Shown here: in pieces, positions 24,322-33,731 of the stretch | Numbering within the stretch: position 1 is the stretch's first letter | How the letters are laid out: each line of letters opens with the position of its first letter | Source: Candidatus Protoclostridium gallicola | GTDB taxonomy: Bacteria > Bacillota > Clostridia > Christensenellales > Pumilibacteraceae | Length of the DNA: 64,000 nt | Direction: 5' to 3' | NCBI GenBank assembly: GCA_904387375.1 | Contig: CAJFLE010000003.1 | Span: 105,716-169,715 of the forward strand | Translations under genes and position numbers: made by a program | Notes under the pieces: generated by a model | The model's input: the letters and a program-made list of their open reading frames with translations, nothing else | Database searches by the model: none | What the model was told of the DNA's origin: nothing

Positions 24322-24350
24322 ATTTTATACTACCCCCCCCCGAAAGTCAA
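24322..24350 (-). promoter_or_regulatory. promoter of the ABC transporter with a homopolymeric G9 spacer tract
   Basis: On the minus strand TTGACT (24350-24345) and TAAAAT (24327-24322) are exactly 17 bp apart. Nine of those 17 spacer bases are an uninterrupted G run (C run on the plus strand, 24333-24341). Gain or loss of one G would change the spacer to 18 or 16 bp. Confidence 0.8.
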
Positions 24351-24440
24351 GAACTTTATGCGTATAAGCAGGATTATTTCAGTTTTTTACACTTGTTTTC
24401 TTTTATCATATCCCGCGGGCGGAACGTAGGGACGTGAAAA

Positions 24441-24468
24441 ATCCCCGGCATTTAGTCATGCCGGGGAT
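24441..24468 (-). terminator. terminator of the fhs-glnS-HAD-alaS operon
   Basis: ATCCCCGGCAT and ATGCCGGGGAT form an 11-bp stem with a 6-base loop; on the minus strand TTTTT follows. It lies 16 bases after alaS. Confidence 0.85.
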
Positions 24469-24484
24469 GAAATCGTCGGTTCGA

Positions 24485-26275
24485 TTATTCGAGAATTGCT
24501 TTTATGCGGCGCACGCCGGCGGACGAGGACTGTTCCTTGACGATACGGAAGTGTCCGAGCTGTCCGGTATGCTCCGCGTGCGGGCCGCCGCACACCTCTT
24601 TGGAGTACTTGCCCATCGTGTAAACTTTGACGCGTTCGCCGTAGCGGCTTTCGAAGTGCGCTTCCGCTCCCGCGGCCTTGGCCTCGTCGAGGGTCATTTC
24701 TTCGCAGGTGACGGGAACGTCGGCGGCGATCGCCTCGTTGACGGCGTCCTCGACCTTCTTTATCTCCTCGCTCGTCAGGGGGCGCGGGAAGTTGAAGTCG
24801 AAGCGCAGGCGTTCCTCGGTTATGTTGCTGCCCTTCTGGAATATGCCCGAGTCTCCGAGCACCCTTTTAAGCGCGGCGTGCAGCAGGTGCGTCGCGGTGT
24901 GGAGTCTGACGGTCTGCTCGCTGTGATCGGCAAGGCCGCTCTTGAACTTGTGTTCCGCTCCGGCGCGGCTCTTTGCCGCGTGCTGCTCGAGCGCGGCGTT
25001 GAAGCCGTCCATGTCCACTTTGAGCCCAGCTTCCTTTGCAAGCTCCGTCGTCATCTCTATGGGGAAACCGTAGGTGTCGTAAAGCTTGAAAGCGGTGTTG
25101 CCGGATATGGTGTCGCCGACGAGGTGTTCGCGTATCGCTTCGAACTTCTTCATGCCGGCGGTTATCGTCTTTTCGAACCTGCCCTCTTCGGCGTCGATCT
25201 CGCCTATCACGCGGTCGGCGTTGCGTTCCAGCTCGGGATACACGTCCTTATACATGTCTATGACGACGCGGGCGACCTGCGACAGCAGTCCCATGCCGCC
25301 GCCCAGCTGTTTGATGAAACGCACGGCGCGGCGGAGCAGACGGCGCAGGATATATCCCTGATCGACATTGGAGCACAGCACGCCGCGGTCGTCGCCTATT
25401 ATCATGACGGAGGTGCGGATATGGTCGGCGATGACGCGTATGGCCTTGGTAGCAGTTTCGGACGAGCCGTATTTCACGCCCGTAAGCTTCTCGATCCTGG
25501 CGATGATGGGAGCGAACAGGTCGGTTTCGTACACGCTGTCCACGCCTTGCAGCGTCTTTACGGTGCGTTCCAGTCCCATGCCGGTATCGACGTTCTTCTG
25601 CGCGAGGGGTTCGTATTTGCCGTCGGCGGTCTTGTTATACTGCATGAACACGTCGTTCCACACTTCGAGGTACTTGCCGCACGAGCACGCCGGAGAACAC
25701 TCGGGCGAGCACGCGGGCTTGCCGGTGTCGACGAACATTTCGGTGTCCGGTCCGCACGGGCCGGTTATGCCCGCGGGTCCCCACCAGTTGTTTTCCTTGG
25801 GCAGGAAGAATATGCGTTCTTTGGGTATGCCCGCCTTTTCCCAGTACGACGCGGATTCGTCGTCGCGCGGGCAGTCGCCGTCGCCGGCGAACACGGTCAC
25901 CGACAGTTTTCCGGGGTCGATGCCGAGATACTTCTCATCGGTCAGGAACTCGTAGCTCCACGCGATCATTTCCTTTTTGAAATAATCGCCGAGCGACCAG
26001 TTGCCCAGCATTTCGAAGAAAGTCAGGTGCGAAGAGTCGCCCACTTCGTCGATATCGCCCGTGCGCACGCACTTCTGCACGTCGGCAAGGCGTTTGCCCT
26101 GCGGGTGCTTCTGGCCGAGCAGATAGGGCACGAGCGGGTGCATGCCCGCCGTCGTGAACAGCACGGTCGGGTCGTTTTCGGGGATAAGGGACGCGGAACT
26201 TATTATCGCGTGGCCTTTGCTCTTGTAAAAATCGAGCCACATCCGGCGCAGCTGCGCCGCGTTGATCTTTTTCAT
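24485..26275 (-). CDS. alaS: alanyl-tRNA synthetase, short form
   Basis: The enzyme charges tRNA-Ala. The class II catalytic core (motifs in FTTAGMHPLVPYLLG and SSHLTFFEMLGNWSLGDYFKKE) and the tRNA-binding helical region are followed by an editing domain with HTATHLLHAAL and CGGPHAEHTG metal ligands. At 596 residues it lacks the C-terminal DHHA1/C-Ala part of the usual 850-880-residue bacterial enzyme; the frame ends naturally and a terminator follows. A cysteine-rich insertion, CSPECSPACSCG at about 185, may bind zinc. GAGG lies 7 bases before the ATG. Last gene of the operon with fhs, glnS and a HAD phosphatase. Confidence 0.95.
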   Translation of the reverse strand: MKKINAAQLRRMWLDFYKSKGHAIISSASLIPENDPTVLFTTAGMHPLVPYLLGQKHPQGKRLADVQKCVRTGDIDEVGDSSHLTFFEMLGNWSLGDYFKKEMIAWSYEFLTDEKYLGIDPGKLSVTVFAGDGDCPRDDESASYWEKAGIPKERIFFLPKENNWWGPAGITGPCGPDTEMFVDTGKPACSPECSPACSCGKYLEVWNDVFMQYNKTADGKYEPLAQKNVDTGMGLERTVKTLQGVDSVYETDLFAPIIARIEKLTGVKYGSSETATKAIRVIADHIRTSVMIIGDDRGVLCSNVDQGYILRRLLRRAVRFIKQLGGGMGLLSQVARVVIDMYKDVYPELERNADRVIGEIDAEEGRFEKTITAGMKKFEAIREHLVGDTISGNTAFKLYDTYGFPIEMTTELAKEAGLKVDMDGFNAALEQHAAKSRAGAEHKFKSGLADHSEQTVRLHTATHLLHAALKRVLGDSGIFQKGSNITEERLRFDFNFPRPLTSEEIKKVEDAVNEAIAADVPVTCEEMTLDEAKAAGAEAHFESRYGERVKVYTMGKYSKEVCGGPHAEHTGQLGHFRIVKEQSSSAGVRRIKAILE

Positions 26276-26310
26276 ATATTGCCTCGTTGAACTTTTATTG
26301 CTTTGTTATG

Positions 26311-26936
26311 TCAGATGACGAGCGGGATTATGTCGGTCGGACGGTCGATGAAATATTTCGGCTGCATTCCGGCGTAATCGCTTTCGTCGCCGAAACCGTA
26401 GCGCGCGAAGGCGCAGTCTGCGCCGGCGTTTGCCGCGCACTCTATGTCGAACACGCGGTCGCCCACCATGAGCGCGGGGCGCGCGAGCACGGCGGTCTTC
26501 ATTTGCTCGTCCTTGCTCGATACCTTGGCCGGGAACTCGGTTCCGGCAACGGCCTCGAAATATCCGTCGATGCCGGCGGAAGAGAGAATCTCCCGCACGC
26601 TGTCGGTTGGTTTGCCGCTCGCGACCGACAGGCGCACGCCCGCGGAATGCAGCGTCCGCACCGTTTCTTCCACGCCGTCGTACAGCCGGAACATCTTTAT
26701 GCCCGTTTTGACGTATTTGTCGCGGTACAGCGCCAGGCCGCGCAGCGCCTGCTCGTCGCCCGCGCCGCAGTACGTTTTCAGCGACCACACGAGCGCGGGG
26801 CCTATGAATTTGCGCAGTACGCCGTCGGGCGGGACTTCAAGTCCGATCGCCGCGATGGCATAGCGGGCGCAGTGCATTATGCCTTCGCTGTTGTCGATGA
26901 GCACGCCGTCCATGTCGAAAATCACGTTGGCGTATT

Positions 26937-26940
<4 letters not shown>
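26311..26940 (-). CDS. HAD-superfamily phosphatase (phosphoglycolate phosphatase-like)
   Basis: The 209-residue protein has HAD motif I FDMDGVLID (8-16), motif II SVASGKPTDS, a lysine in motif III and motif IV MVGDRVFDIE. A helical cap of the Gph/PGMB type lies between motifs I and II. Substrate is unknown. Its ATG overlaps the stop of glnS (ATGA), so it is translationally coupled to glnS and lies upstream of alaS. Confidence 0.85.
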
Positions 26941-28559
<1,619 letters not shown>

Positions 28560-28560
28560 A

Positions 28561-30204
28561 TCAGAACAGTCCTTTTATCTCCATCGTATCGGGATCTATC
28601 GTCATGTTTTCCGCCGCGGGCGTTTTGCCCAGTCCGGGCATGAGCAGTATCTTTCCCGTCACCGCGACGAGGAAACCGGCGCCGGCGCGGCGGTACAGTT
28701 CGCGCACCGTGATGCGGAAACCGGTCGGGCGGCCGAGCCTGGTCTGGTCGTCGGACAGCGAATACTGCGTTTTCGCTATGCATACGGGCAGGTCGCGGCA
28801 GGCGGGGTCGGCGGCAAAGCGCGACAGGGCGCGCTCCGCCTCTTCGGTATAGTCCACGCCGTCGGCGCCGTATATGCGGCGGGCGACGAGCTCTATTTTT
28901 TCCTTTATAGGCGCGGTAAGCGGGTACGCGTATTCCATTTCGCCGTTATACGCGTCCATGTGCCCGATTACGGCGGAGGCGAGTTCGGTGCCGCCTTCCC
29001 CGCCGCGCGCCCACACGTCGGCAAGGCACACTTCGGCGCCGCGCGCGCCGCACTCCGCGCGGAGATATTCTATCTCCTCGTCGGTATCGGTGACGAATCG
29101 GTTTATCGCCACGACGCAGGGCAGTTTATATACGCCCGTGATGTTCTCCACATGCTTGAACAGGTTGGGAGCGCCCGCTTTGAGCGCTTCGAGGTTGGGC
29201 TTGCCGGTATCCTGCTTGGGCACTCCTCCGCCGTATTTGAGCCCGCGCACCGTCGCGACCACGACGACGCAGGAAGGCTGTATGCCGGCGGCGCGGCACT
29301 TGATGTCCAGAAACTTTTCCGCGCCGAGGTCGGCGCCGAAGCCCGCTTCGGTGACCACGTAATCGGCGTAGCTCATGGCGGCGCGGGTGGCTATTATGCT
29401 GTTGCAGCCGTGCGCTATGTTGGCGAAGGGGCCGCCGTGCACGAACGCGGGAGTGCCTTCGAGCGTCTGCACGAGGTTGGGTTTGACCGCTTCTTTGAGC
29501 AGTATCGCCATGGCTTCGTCCGCTTTGAGCATACGCGCCGTGACGTCCCTGCCCTCCTCGTCCACGCCGACGACGATGTCGCCCAGCCGCTTTTTGAGAT
29601 CGGCGAAATCGCGGGCGAGGCAGAACACCGCCATGACCTCGCATGCCGCCGTTATGTCGAAATGATCGGGGCGCTCGTTATACCCTATGCCGCACTCCAC
29701 GTTGCGGAGAGAGCGGTCGTTGAGGTCGAGCGCGCGGCGGTGGGTCACTTCCTTAATATGCAGCGCGTTGCCCTGGAATATATGGTTATCGATCATCGCG
29801 GAGAGCAGGTTGTTCGCCGCCGTGATCGCGTGGAAATCGCCGTTGAAATGCAGATTGATGTCGTCCATGGGTACGACCTGCGCGTATCCGCCGCCCGTCG
29901 CTCCGCCCTTGATGCCGAATACCGGCCCGAGCGAAGGCTCGCGCAGCGCGAGGCAGACGTTCTTTCCCAGTTTTGCCATGCCGTCGGCAAGGCCGATGGA
30001 CACCGTCGTTTTGCCCTCGCCCGCCGGCGTGGGATTTATGGCGGTGACGAGCACTACCCGTCCCTTCTTGCCGCCGCGGCCGGTGACCTTGGCTTTATAC
30101 CTGCCGTAGCATTCCAGTCTGTCGTCGTCTATCCCCAGCTTCGCCGCAATCTCCGTTATGGGTCTCGGCGTGACCGAGGAAGCAATTTCTATGTCCGTAA
30201 GCAT
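28561..30204 (-). CDS. fhs: formate-tetrahydrofolate ligase
   Basis: Fhs makes 10-formyl-THF from formate, ATP and THF, feeding purine and formyl-Met synthesis or the methyl branch of acetogenesis. The 547-residue protein has normal length, with the P-loop-like TPAGEGKTT near residue 59 and EPSLGPVFGIKGGATGGG. AGGAGG precedes the ATG. First gene of the operon with glnS, HAD and alaS. Confidence 0.97.
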   Translation of the reverse strand: MLTDIEIASSVTPRPITEIAAKLGIDDDRLECYGRYKAKVTGRGGKKGRVVLVTAINPTPAGEGKTTVSIGLADGMAKLGKNVCLALREPSLGPVFGIKGGATGGGYAQVVPMDDINLHFNGDFHAITAANNLLSAMIDNHIFQGNALHIKEVTHRRALDLNDRSLRNVECGIGYNERPDHFDITAACEVMAVFCLARDFADLKKRLGDIVVGVDEEGRDVTARMLKADEAMAILLKEAVKPNLVQTLEGTPAFVHGGPFANIAHGCNSIIATRAAMSYADYVVTEAGFGADLGAEKFLDIKCRAAGIQPSCVVVVATVRGLKYGGGVPKQDTGKPNLEALKAGAPNLFKHVENITGVYKLPCVVAINRFVTDTDEEIEYLRAECGARGAEVCLADVWARGGEGGTELASAVIGHMDAYNGEMEYAYPLTAPIKEKIELVARRIYGADGVDYTEEAERALSRFAADPACRDLPVCIAKTQYSLSDDQTRLGRPTGFRITVRELYRRAGAGFLVAVTGKILLMPGLGKTPAAENMTIDPDTMEIKGLF

Positions 30205-30245
30205 CGGCCGTCCTCCTTCCTTTTCTCTCCGTTAAAGCAGATTAT

Positions 30246-30274
30246 ATTATACAATATCGCGCGCGATTTCACAA
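30246..30274 (-). promoter_or_regulatory. promoter of the fhs operon
   Basis: Minus strand TTGTGA (30274-30269), 17-bp spacer, TATAAT (30251-30246), about 40 bases before the fhs ATG. A second overlapping TATAAT follows directly. Confidence 0.7.
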
Positions 30275-30287
30275 ACGTTTTGACGGG

Positions 30288-32474
30288 TCATTCTCCGTAA
30301 AGCAGCGACATTTTGCGGCTTACGTCCTCAATCATCGCGCGGAGCATGGAATATCTGCGCCTGATATAGTTGTTTTTCACCATGCGCGCCACGTTTTCCT
30401 CGGTGCCGACGATGACGGCGAGGTTCTTCGCGCGCGTCACCGCGGTGTAAAGCAGGTTGCGCGTCATGATCAGCGGAGCGCCGCCGCTCACGGGGATGAC
30501 CACTCCTTCGTACTCGCTGCCCTGGCTCTTGTGCACGGTGATCGCGTACGCCAGCATGAGCTGGCTCCTGTCCTCGCCCGAGTATATCACCAGCCTGCCG
30601 TCGTCGTATTCCACTATTATCTCGCCGCTGTCCGGCCGCACTTCGGCCACTATGCCGGAGTCGCCGTTGAACACGCCGGTGCCCGACGCGCCGCCGCGGC
30701 GCCATTCGAGGTTATAGTTGTTGACGGTGTGCATGACCTTGTCGCCGGGAGCGAAGGACGAGTCGCCCACCGTCACTTCCTTTTCCGGCCGGCCTATGAG
30801 CGCGCCGCGCAGCAGGCGGTTGAGATTGTTGCAGCCCGCCTCCCCGCTCTTCATCGGGCAGAGTACCTGCAGCTTTTCGGGCGTGCAGCCGAGGTAGCCG
30901 GGCAGCCGGCGCGTGACGAGATCCACGGTCAGCTTAGCGCTGTCCGCCGCGGTTTCGCTCCTTATGAAAAAGAAGTCGCCGCCGCCGTTGCCGAGATCGG
31001 GCATTTCGCCCGCGTTTATCCGGTGCGCGTTCACGATTATGCTGCCGCGTTCGCTCTGGCGGTAGATGCGCGTCAGCTTGGCGACGGGAATCACGCCGCA
31101 GTTTATGATGTCGGCGAGCGCGTTACCCGCGCCCACGCTGGGGAGCTGGTCGGCGTCGCCCACGATGACGAGCTTGGCGTCGTCGCGCAGCTCGCCGAGA
31201 AGGTCGGACAGCAGCTGCACGTCCACCATGGAAAACTCGTCCACGATTATGGCGTCGGCATGCAGTCCCCTGCCTTCTTCCTCGCCGTCCGTCATCAGCG
31301 CGCGGTGGATGGTGGAGGCGTCGTCGCCCGTGCTCTCGCTCAGGCGTTTGGCCGCCCTGCCCGTCGGCGCCATGAGTTTGGCGGTGAAGCCGTGGTTTTT
31401 GAGTATGCGCAGCAGGCAGCGCACTATCGTGGTTTTGCCCGTGCCGGGGCCGCCGGTGATGACGGACACGCCGTTGGCGAGCGCGGAAACTATGGCGCCG
31501 CGCTGCTCGGCATGGAAGGTCACGCCCTCCGATCGCTCGAACGCGTCTATCTCGCCCGAGCAGTCGGGCAGCGCGCGGTTGGCGGATTCGAGCATGCGGC
31601 ACAGCTTCACCGCCGAGGAATATTCGGCGTTATACAGCGGCGCGGTCATGACGGCGCGCTCGCCCTCGTACTCCACCTCGCGCAGCTTGCGGGATATGAG
31701 CATGTCCGCGATGTTTTTCGCTATGAGCTCTTCGTCGTCCAGATTCAGCAGCGATGACGTCTCTTCGGCGAGAGCGGCAAGCGGCAGCAGCGTGTTGCCG
31801 TTTTTTTCCGCGTTTTCGTTCAGCGTATATACCAGGCCGGCGCGCACGCGGAAGTCGCTTTTAGGGTCTATGCCGAGGGCCGACGCCATGCGGTCTGCGG
31901 TCACGAAACCCACGCCGCGCACGTCCTCAATGAGCCGGTACGGATTGGACGACACCGTCGCGATCGTGTCCGGGCCGTACTCGTTGAAAATTTTCGTGGC
32001 GAGCGCGGCGCCGAGGCTGTATTCCATGAGAAAGGACATCGCTTCCGCCGCCGTCTTGATTTCGCCGTACGACGAGGCGATCTCCTTTGCCATGCGGTTG
32101 CTTATGCCCTGCACTTTGGTAAGCCGCTCGGGATGATTCTCTATGACGTCGAACGTGTCGGTTCCGAAACGCGACACTATCGCCGCGGCGCGCTTGGGAC
32201 CTATGCCCCTGACCAGTCCGCTGCCGAGGAACTGAATCATGCCGTAGGCGGTGTCGGGACGGACGAGCCGCACCGTTTCAGCCTTGAACTGGCGGCCGAA
32301 CTTCGGGTGCGTGACGAACGCGCCCTCGCAGGACACGAAACTGCCTTCGGCGACGGGCGGAAATACGCCCACCACCGTAAAAGGCTGCAGGTCGGTTTCC
32401 ACCGTCGCTATCGTATAGCCGTTCTCTTCGTTGCGGAAGCGCAGTTCCGCTATAGTGCCTTTAAGCTCCGCCAT
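30288..32474 (-). CDS. recD2: RecD2-type DNA helicase (SF1B)
   Basis: The 728-residue protein has the RecD2 N-terminal OB-like domain (IAELRFRNEENGYTIATVETD), helix-hairpin-helix repeats, Walker A GGPGTGKTT, motif II IIVDEFSMVD, and the C-terminal UvrD-like motifs (QLMLAYAITVHKSQGSEY). RecD2 is a 5'-3' helicase acting in DNA repair and mismatch processing without RecBC. The start at 32474 is set by homology. Its ATG stands only 7 bases after a TATAAT box, with no ribosome binding site, so the mRNA should be leaderless. Confidence 0.95.
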   Translation of the reverse strand: MAELKGTIAELRFRNEENGYTIATVETDLQPFTVVGVFPPVAEGSFVSCEGAFVTHPKFGRQFKAETVRLVRPDTAYGMIQFLGSGLVRGIGPKRAAAIVSRFGTDTFDVIENHPERLTKVQGISNRMAKEIASSYGEIKTAAEAMSFLMEYSLGAALATKIFNEYGPDTIATVSSNPYRLIEDVRGVGFVTADRMASALGIDPKSDFRVRAGLVYTLNENAEKNGNTLLPLAALAEETSSLLNLDDEELIAKNIADMLISRKLREVEYEGERAVMTAPLYNAEYSSAVKLCRMLESANRALPDCSGEIDAFERSEGVTFHAEQRGAIVSALANGVSVITGGPGTGKTTIVRCLLRILKNHGFTAKLMAPTGRAAKRLSESTGDDASTIHRALMTDGEEEGRGLHADAIIVDEFSMVDVQLLSDLLGELRDDAKLVIVGDADQLPSVGAGNALADIINCGVIPVAKLTRIYRQSERGSIIVNAHRINAGEMPDLGNGGGDFFFIRSETAADSAKLTVDLVTRRLPGYLGCTPEKLQVLCPMKSGEAGCNNLNRLLRGALIGRPEKEVTVGDSSFAPGDKVMHTVNNYNLEWRRGGASGTGVFNGDSGIVAEVRPDSGEIIVEYDDGRLVIYSGEDRSQLMLAYAITVHKSQGSEYEGVVIPVSGGAPLIMTRNLLYTAVTRAKNLAVIVGTEENVARMVKNNYIRRRYSMLRAMIEDVSRKMSLLYGE

Positions 32475-32481
32475 TCGCTTT

Positions 32482-32510
32482 ATTATACCACTCCCGGGCG
32501 GGCAACGCAA
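32482..32510 (-). promoter_or_regulatory. promoter giving a predicted leaderless recD2 mRNA
   Basis: Minus strand TTGCGT (32510-32505), 17-bp spacer, TATAAT (32487-32482), then AAAGCGA and ATG at 32474. Confidence 0.75.
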
Positions 32511-32549
32511 GAAAAAAGCGGCGCATGCGGGGATTTCCGGCCCATGCAA

Positions 32550-32582
32550 AAACGGGTCTTTCCGGAATGGAAAGACCCGTTT
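32550..32582 (-). terminator. terminator of rplU-rpmA
   Basis: AAACGGGTCTTTCC and GGAAAGACCCGTTT form a perfect 14-bp stem with a 5-base loop, followed on the minus strand by TTTTTGC. Twelve bases after rpmA. Confidence 0.9.
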
Positions 32583-32593
32583 CGTTATTCTCT

Positions 32594-32881
32594 TTACGCG
32601 GGATATACGCTGACCTTTTTCCTGGTCTTGTCGTATCTCTCGAACTTGACGACGCCGTCCGCGGTTGCGAAAAGCGTGTCGTCGCTTCCGATGCCGACGT
32701 TGGTGCCGGGATGGAATTTGGTGCCGCGCTGACGGACGAGTATGTTGCCCGCCTTGACGCTCTCGCCTGCGTAGCGCTTCACGCCCAAACGCTGAGCGTT
32801 GCTGTCTCTGCCGTTCTTGGTCGAGCCGCCGCCCTTCTTGTGAGCCATAAGGACAAGCGGTCTGAATGCGAATATATTCAT
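32594..32881 (-). CDS. rpmA: 50S ribosomal protein bL27 with N-terminal extension
   Basis: bL27 reaches the peptidyl-transferase centre with its N-terminus. The 95-residue protein has the conserved core [15 protein letters not shown]. The ATG at 32881 has AAGGAG at good spacing, while the ATG that would give MAHKKGG (32848) has none, so an extension of 12 residues ([12 protein letters not shown]) is translated. In Firmicutes such an extension is removed by the Prp protease, encoded between rplU and rpmA in Bacillus. Here that gene is absent from the operon and the extension differs from the usual LxLQFFA sequence. Confidence 0.96.
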   Translation of the reverse strand: MNIFAFRPLVLMAHKKGGGSTKNGRDSNAQRLGVKRYAGESVKAGNILVRQRGTKFHPGTNVGIGSDDTLFATADGVVKFERYDKTRKKVSVYPA

Positions 32882-32900
32882 GGTTATTATCTCCTTATGA

Positions 32901-33200
32901 TTATGCTATTCCGGTGATCTTCACTTTCGTGAACGCCTGTCTGTGTCCGTTCTTGACGCGTTCGTTCTTCTTCGCCTTGTACTTGAACACTACGATCTTC
33001 TTGGTCTTGCCCTGCTTGACGATCTCGCCGCTCACCTTGACCTTGACGTCTCCGCCCACGGTCACGGTGTCGCCGTCCACCGCCATTATTGCGGGAAATT
33101 CGACCTTCGCGCCCGCTTCGCCCTCGAGCTTTTCCACTTCGATGACGTCGCCTTCGCTGACCTTGTACTGTTTTCCGCCGGTAACTATTACAGCGTACAT
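32901..33200 (-). CDS. rplU: 50S ribosomal protein bL21
   Basis: The 99-residue protein starts [18 protein letters not shown], a canonical bL21 start, and ends in the basic segment [14 protein letters not shown] lies 9-10 bases before the ATG at 33200. It is 19 bases upstream of rpmA and is transcribed from its own strong promoter through a leader of about 95 bases. Confidence 0.97.
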   Translation of the reverse strand: MYAVIVTGGKQYKVSEGDVIEVEKLEGEAGAKVEFPAIMAVDGDTVTVGGDVKVKVSGEIVKQGKTKKIVVFKYKAKKNERVKNGHRQAFTKVKITGIA

Positions 33201-33302
33201 GTTTTTAAGCTCCTCCTTCACTTGATGTTTCCGCCGGCCAAGGGTTGCGCCATGCCTTAAAATACGGCGCATTAAAAGACCCGTTCCGAGCGGTTCGCGG
33301 AT

Positions 33303-33331
33303 ATTATACCCGAACGGCGGCGCGGTGTCAA
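33303..33331 (-). promoter_or_regulatory. strong promoter of rplU-rpmA
   Basis: Consensus TTGACA (33331-33326), 17-bp spacer, TATAAT (33308-33303) on the minus strand. The leader to rplU could hold an L21-type autoregulatory structure, which I could not confirm. Confidence 0.9.
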
Positions 33332-33371
33332 GCCTTTTGGGATTATTTTCCGAAAAATGCGCGAAAAACTC

Positions 33372-33400
33372 TTGACAATCGGAACCGTTTACGTTATAAT
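33372..33400 (+). promoter_or_regulatory. promoter of the T-box-leuA unit
   Basis: Consensus TTGACA (33372-33377), 17-bp spacer, TATAAT (33395-33400). It is divergent from the rplU promoter 40 bases away. Confidence 0.9.
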
Positions 33401-33406
33401 CTCATA

Positions 33407-33713
33407 AAATTCAATATACGCAAATCAAAGGCAATGCCTTACAGGAGCAGTAACTTTGCAAACGGGTGCACAGAGAACGCCGGGTCGGTGAGACGGCGAT
33501 GATACCGGGCAGAGCGAACTCGCCATAAAGGATGTCAAGCCGCGCACCCAACGGAGCCGTCCGGCTCTCAGTAGACTGCGACGTCGTATCCCCGCGTCAG
33601 AAGGGATGGGATATGTCTGTATCCTGCAAAGCGCCGGCTCATTCGCCGGAATAAGAGTGGTACCGCGGATTCGTTCGTCTCTTAACTTATTTTGTTAAGG
33701 GGCTTTATTTTTT
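33407..33713 (+). ncRNA. T-box leader, tRNA-Leu specific
   Basis: The leader contains the T-box AAGAGTGGTACCGCGG (33653-33668), whose TGGT pairs with an uncharged tRNA ending ACCA, as tRNA-Leu does. Stem I has the CAGAGA and GGTGAGA elements. The specifier loop reads GAACTCGCC, giving codon CTC (33519-33521), leucine. The terminator stem GTCTCTTAAC with GTTAAGGGGC (33677-33686 and 33694-33703) ends in TTTATTTTTT. Uncharged tRNA-Leu should favour the antiterminator and allow leuA transcription. Confidence 0.93.
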
Positions 33714-33731
33714 GCCCCGAAGGAGTGAATC

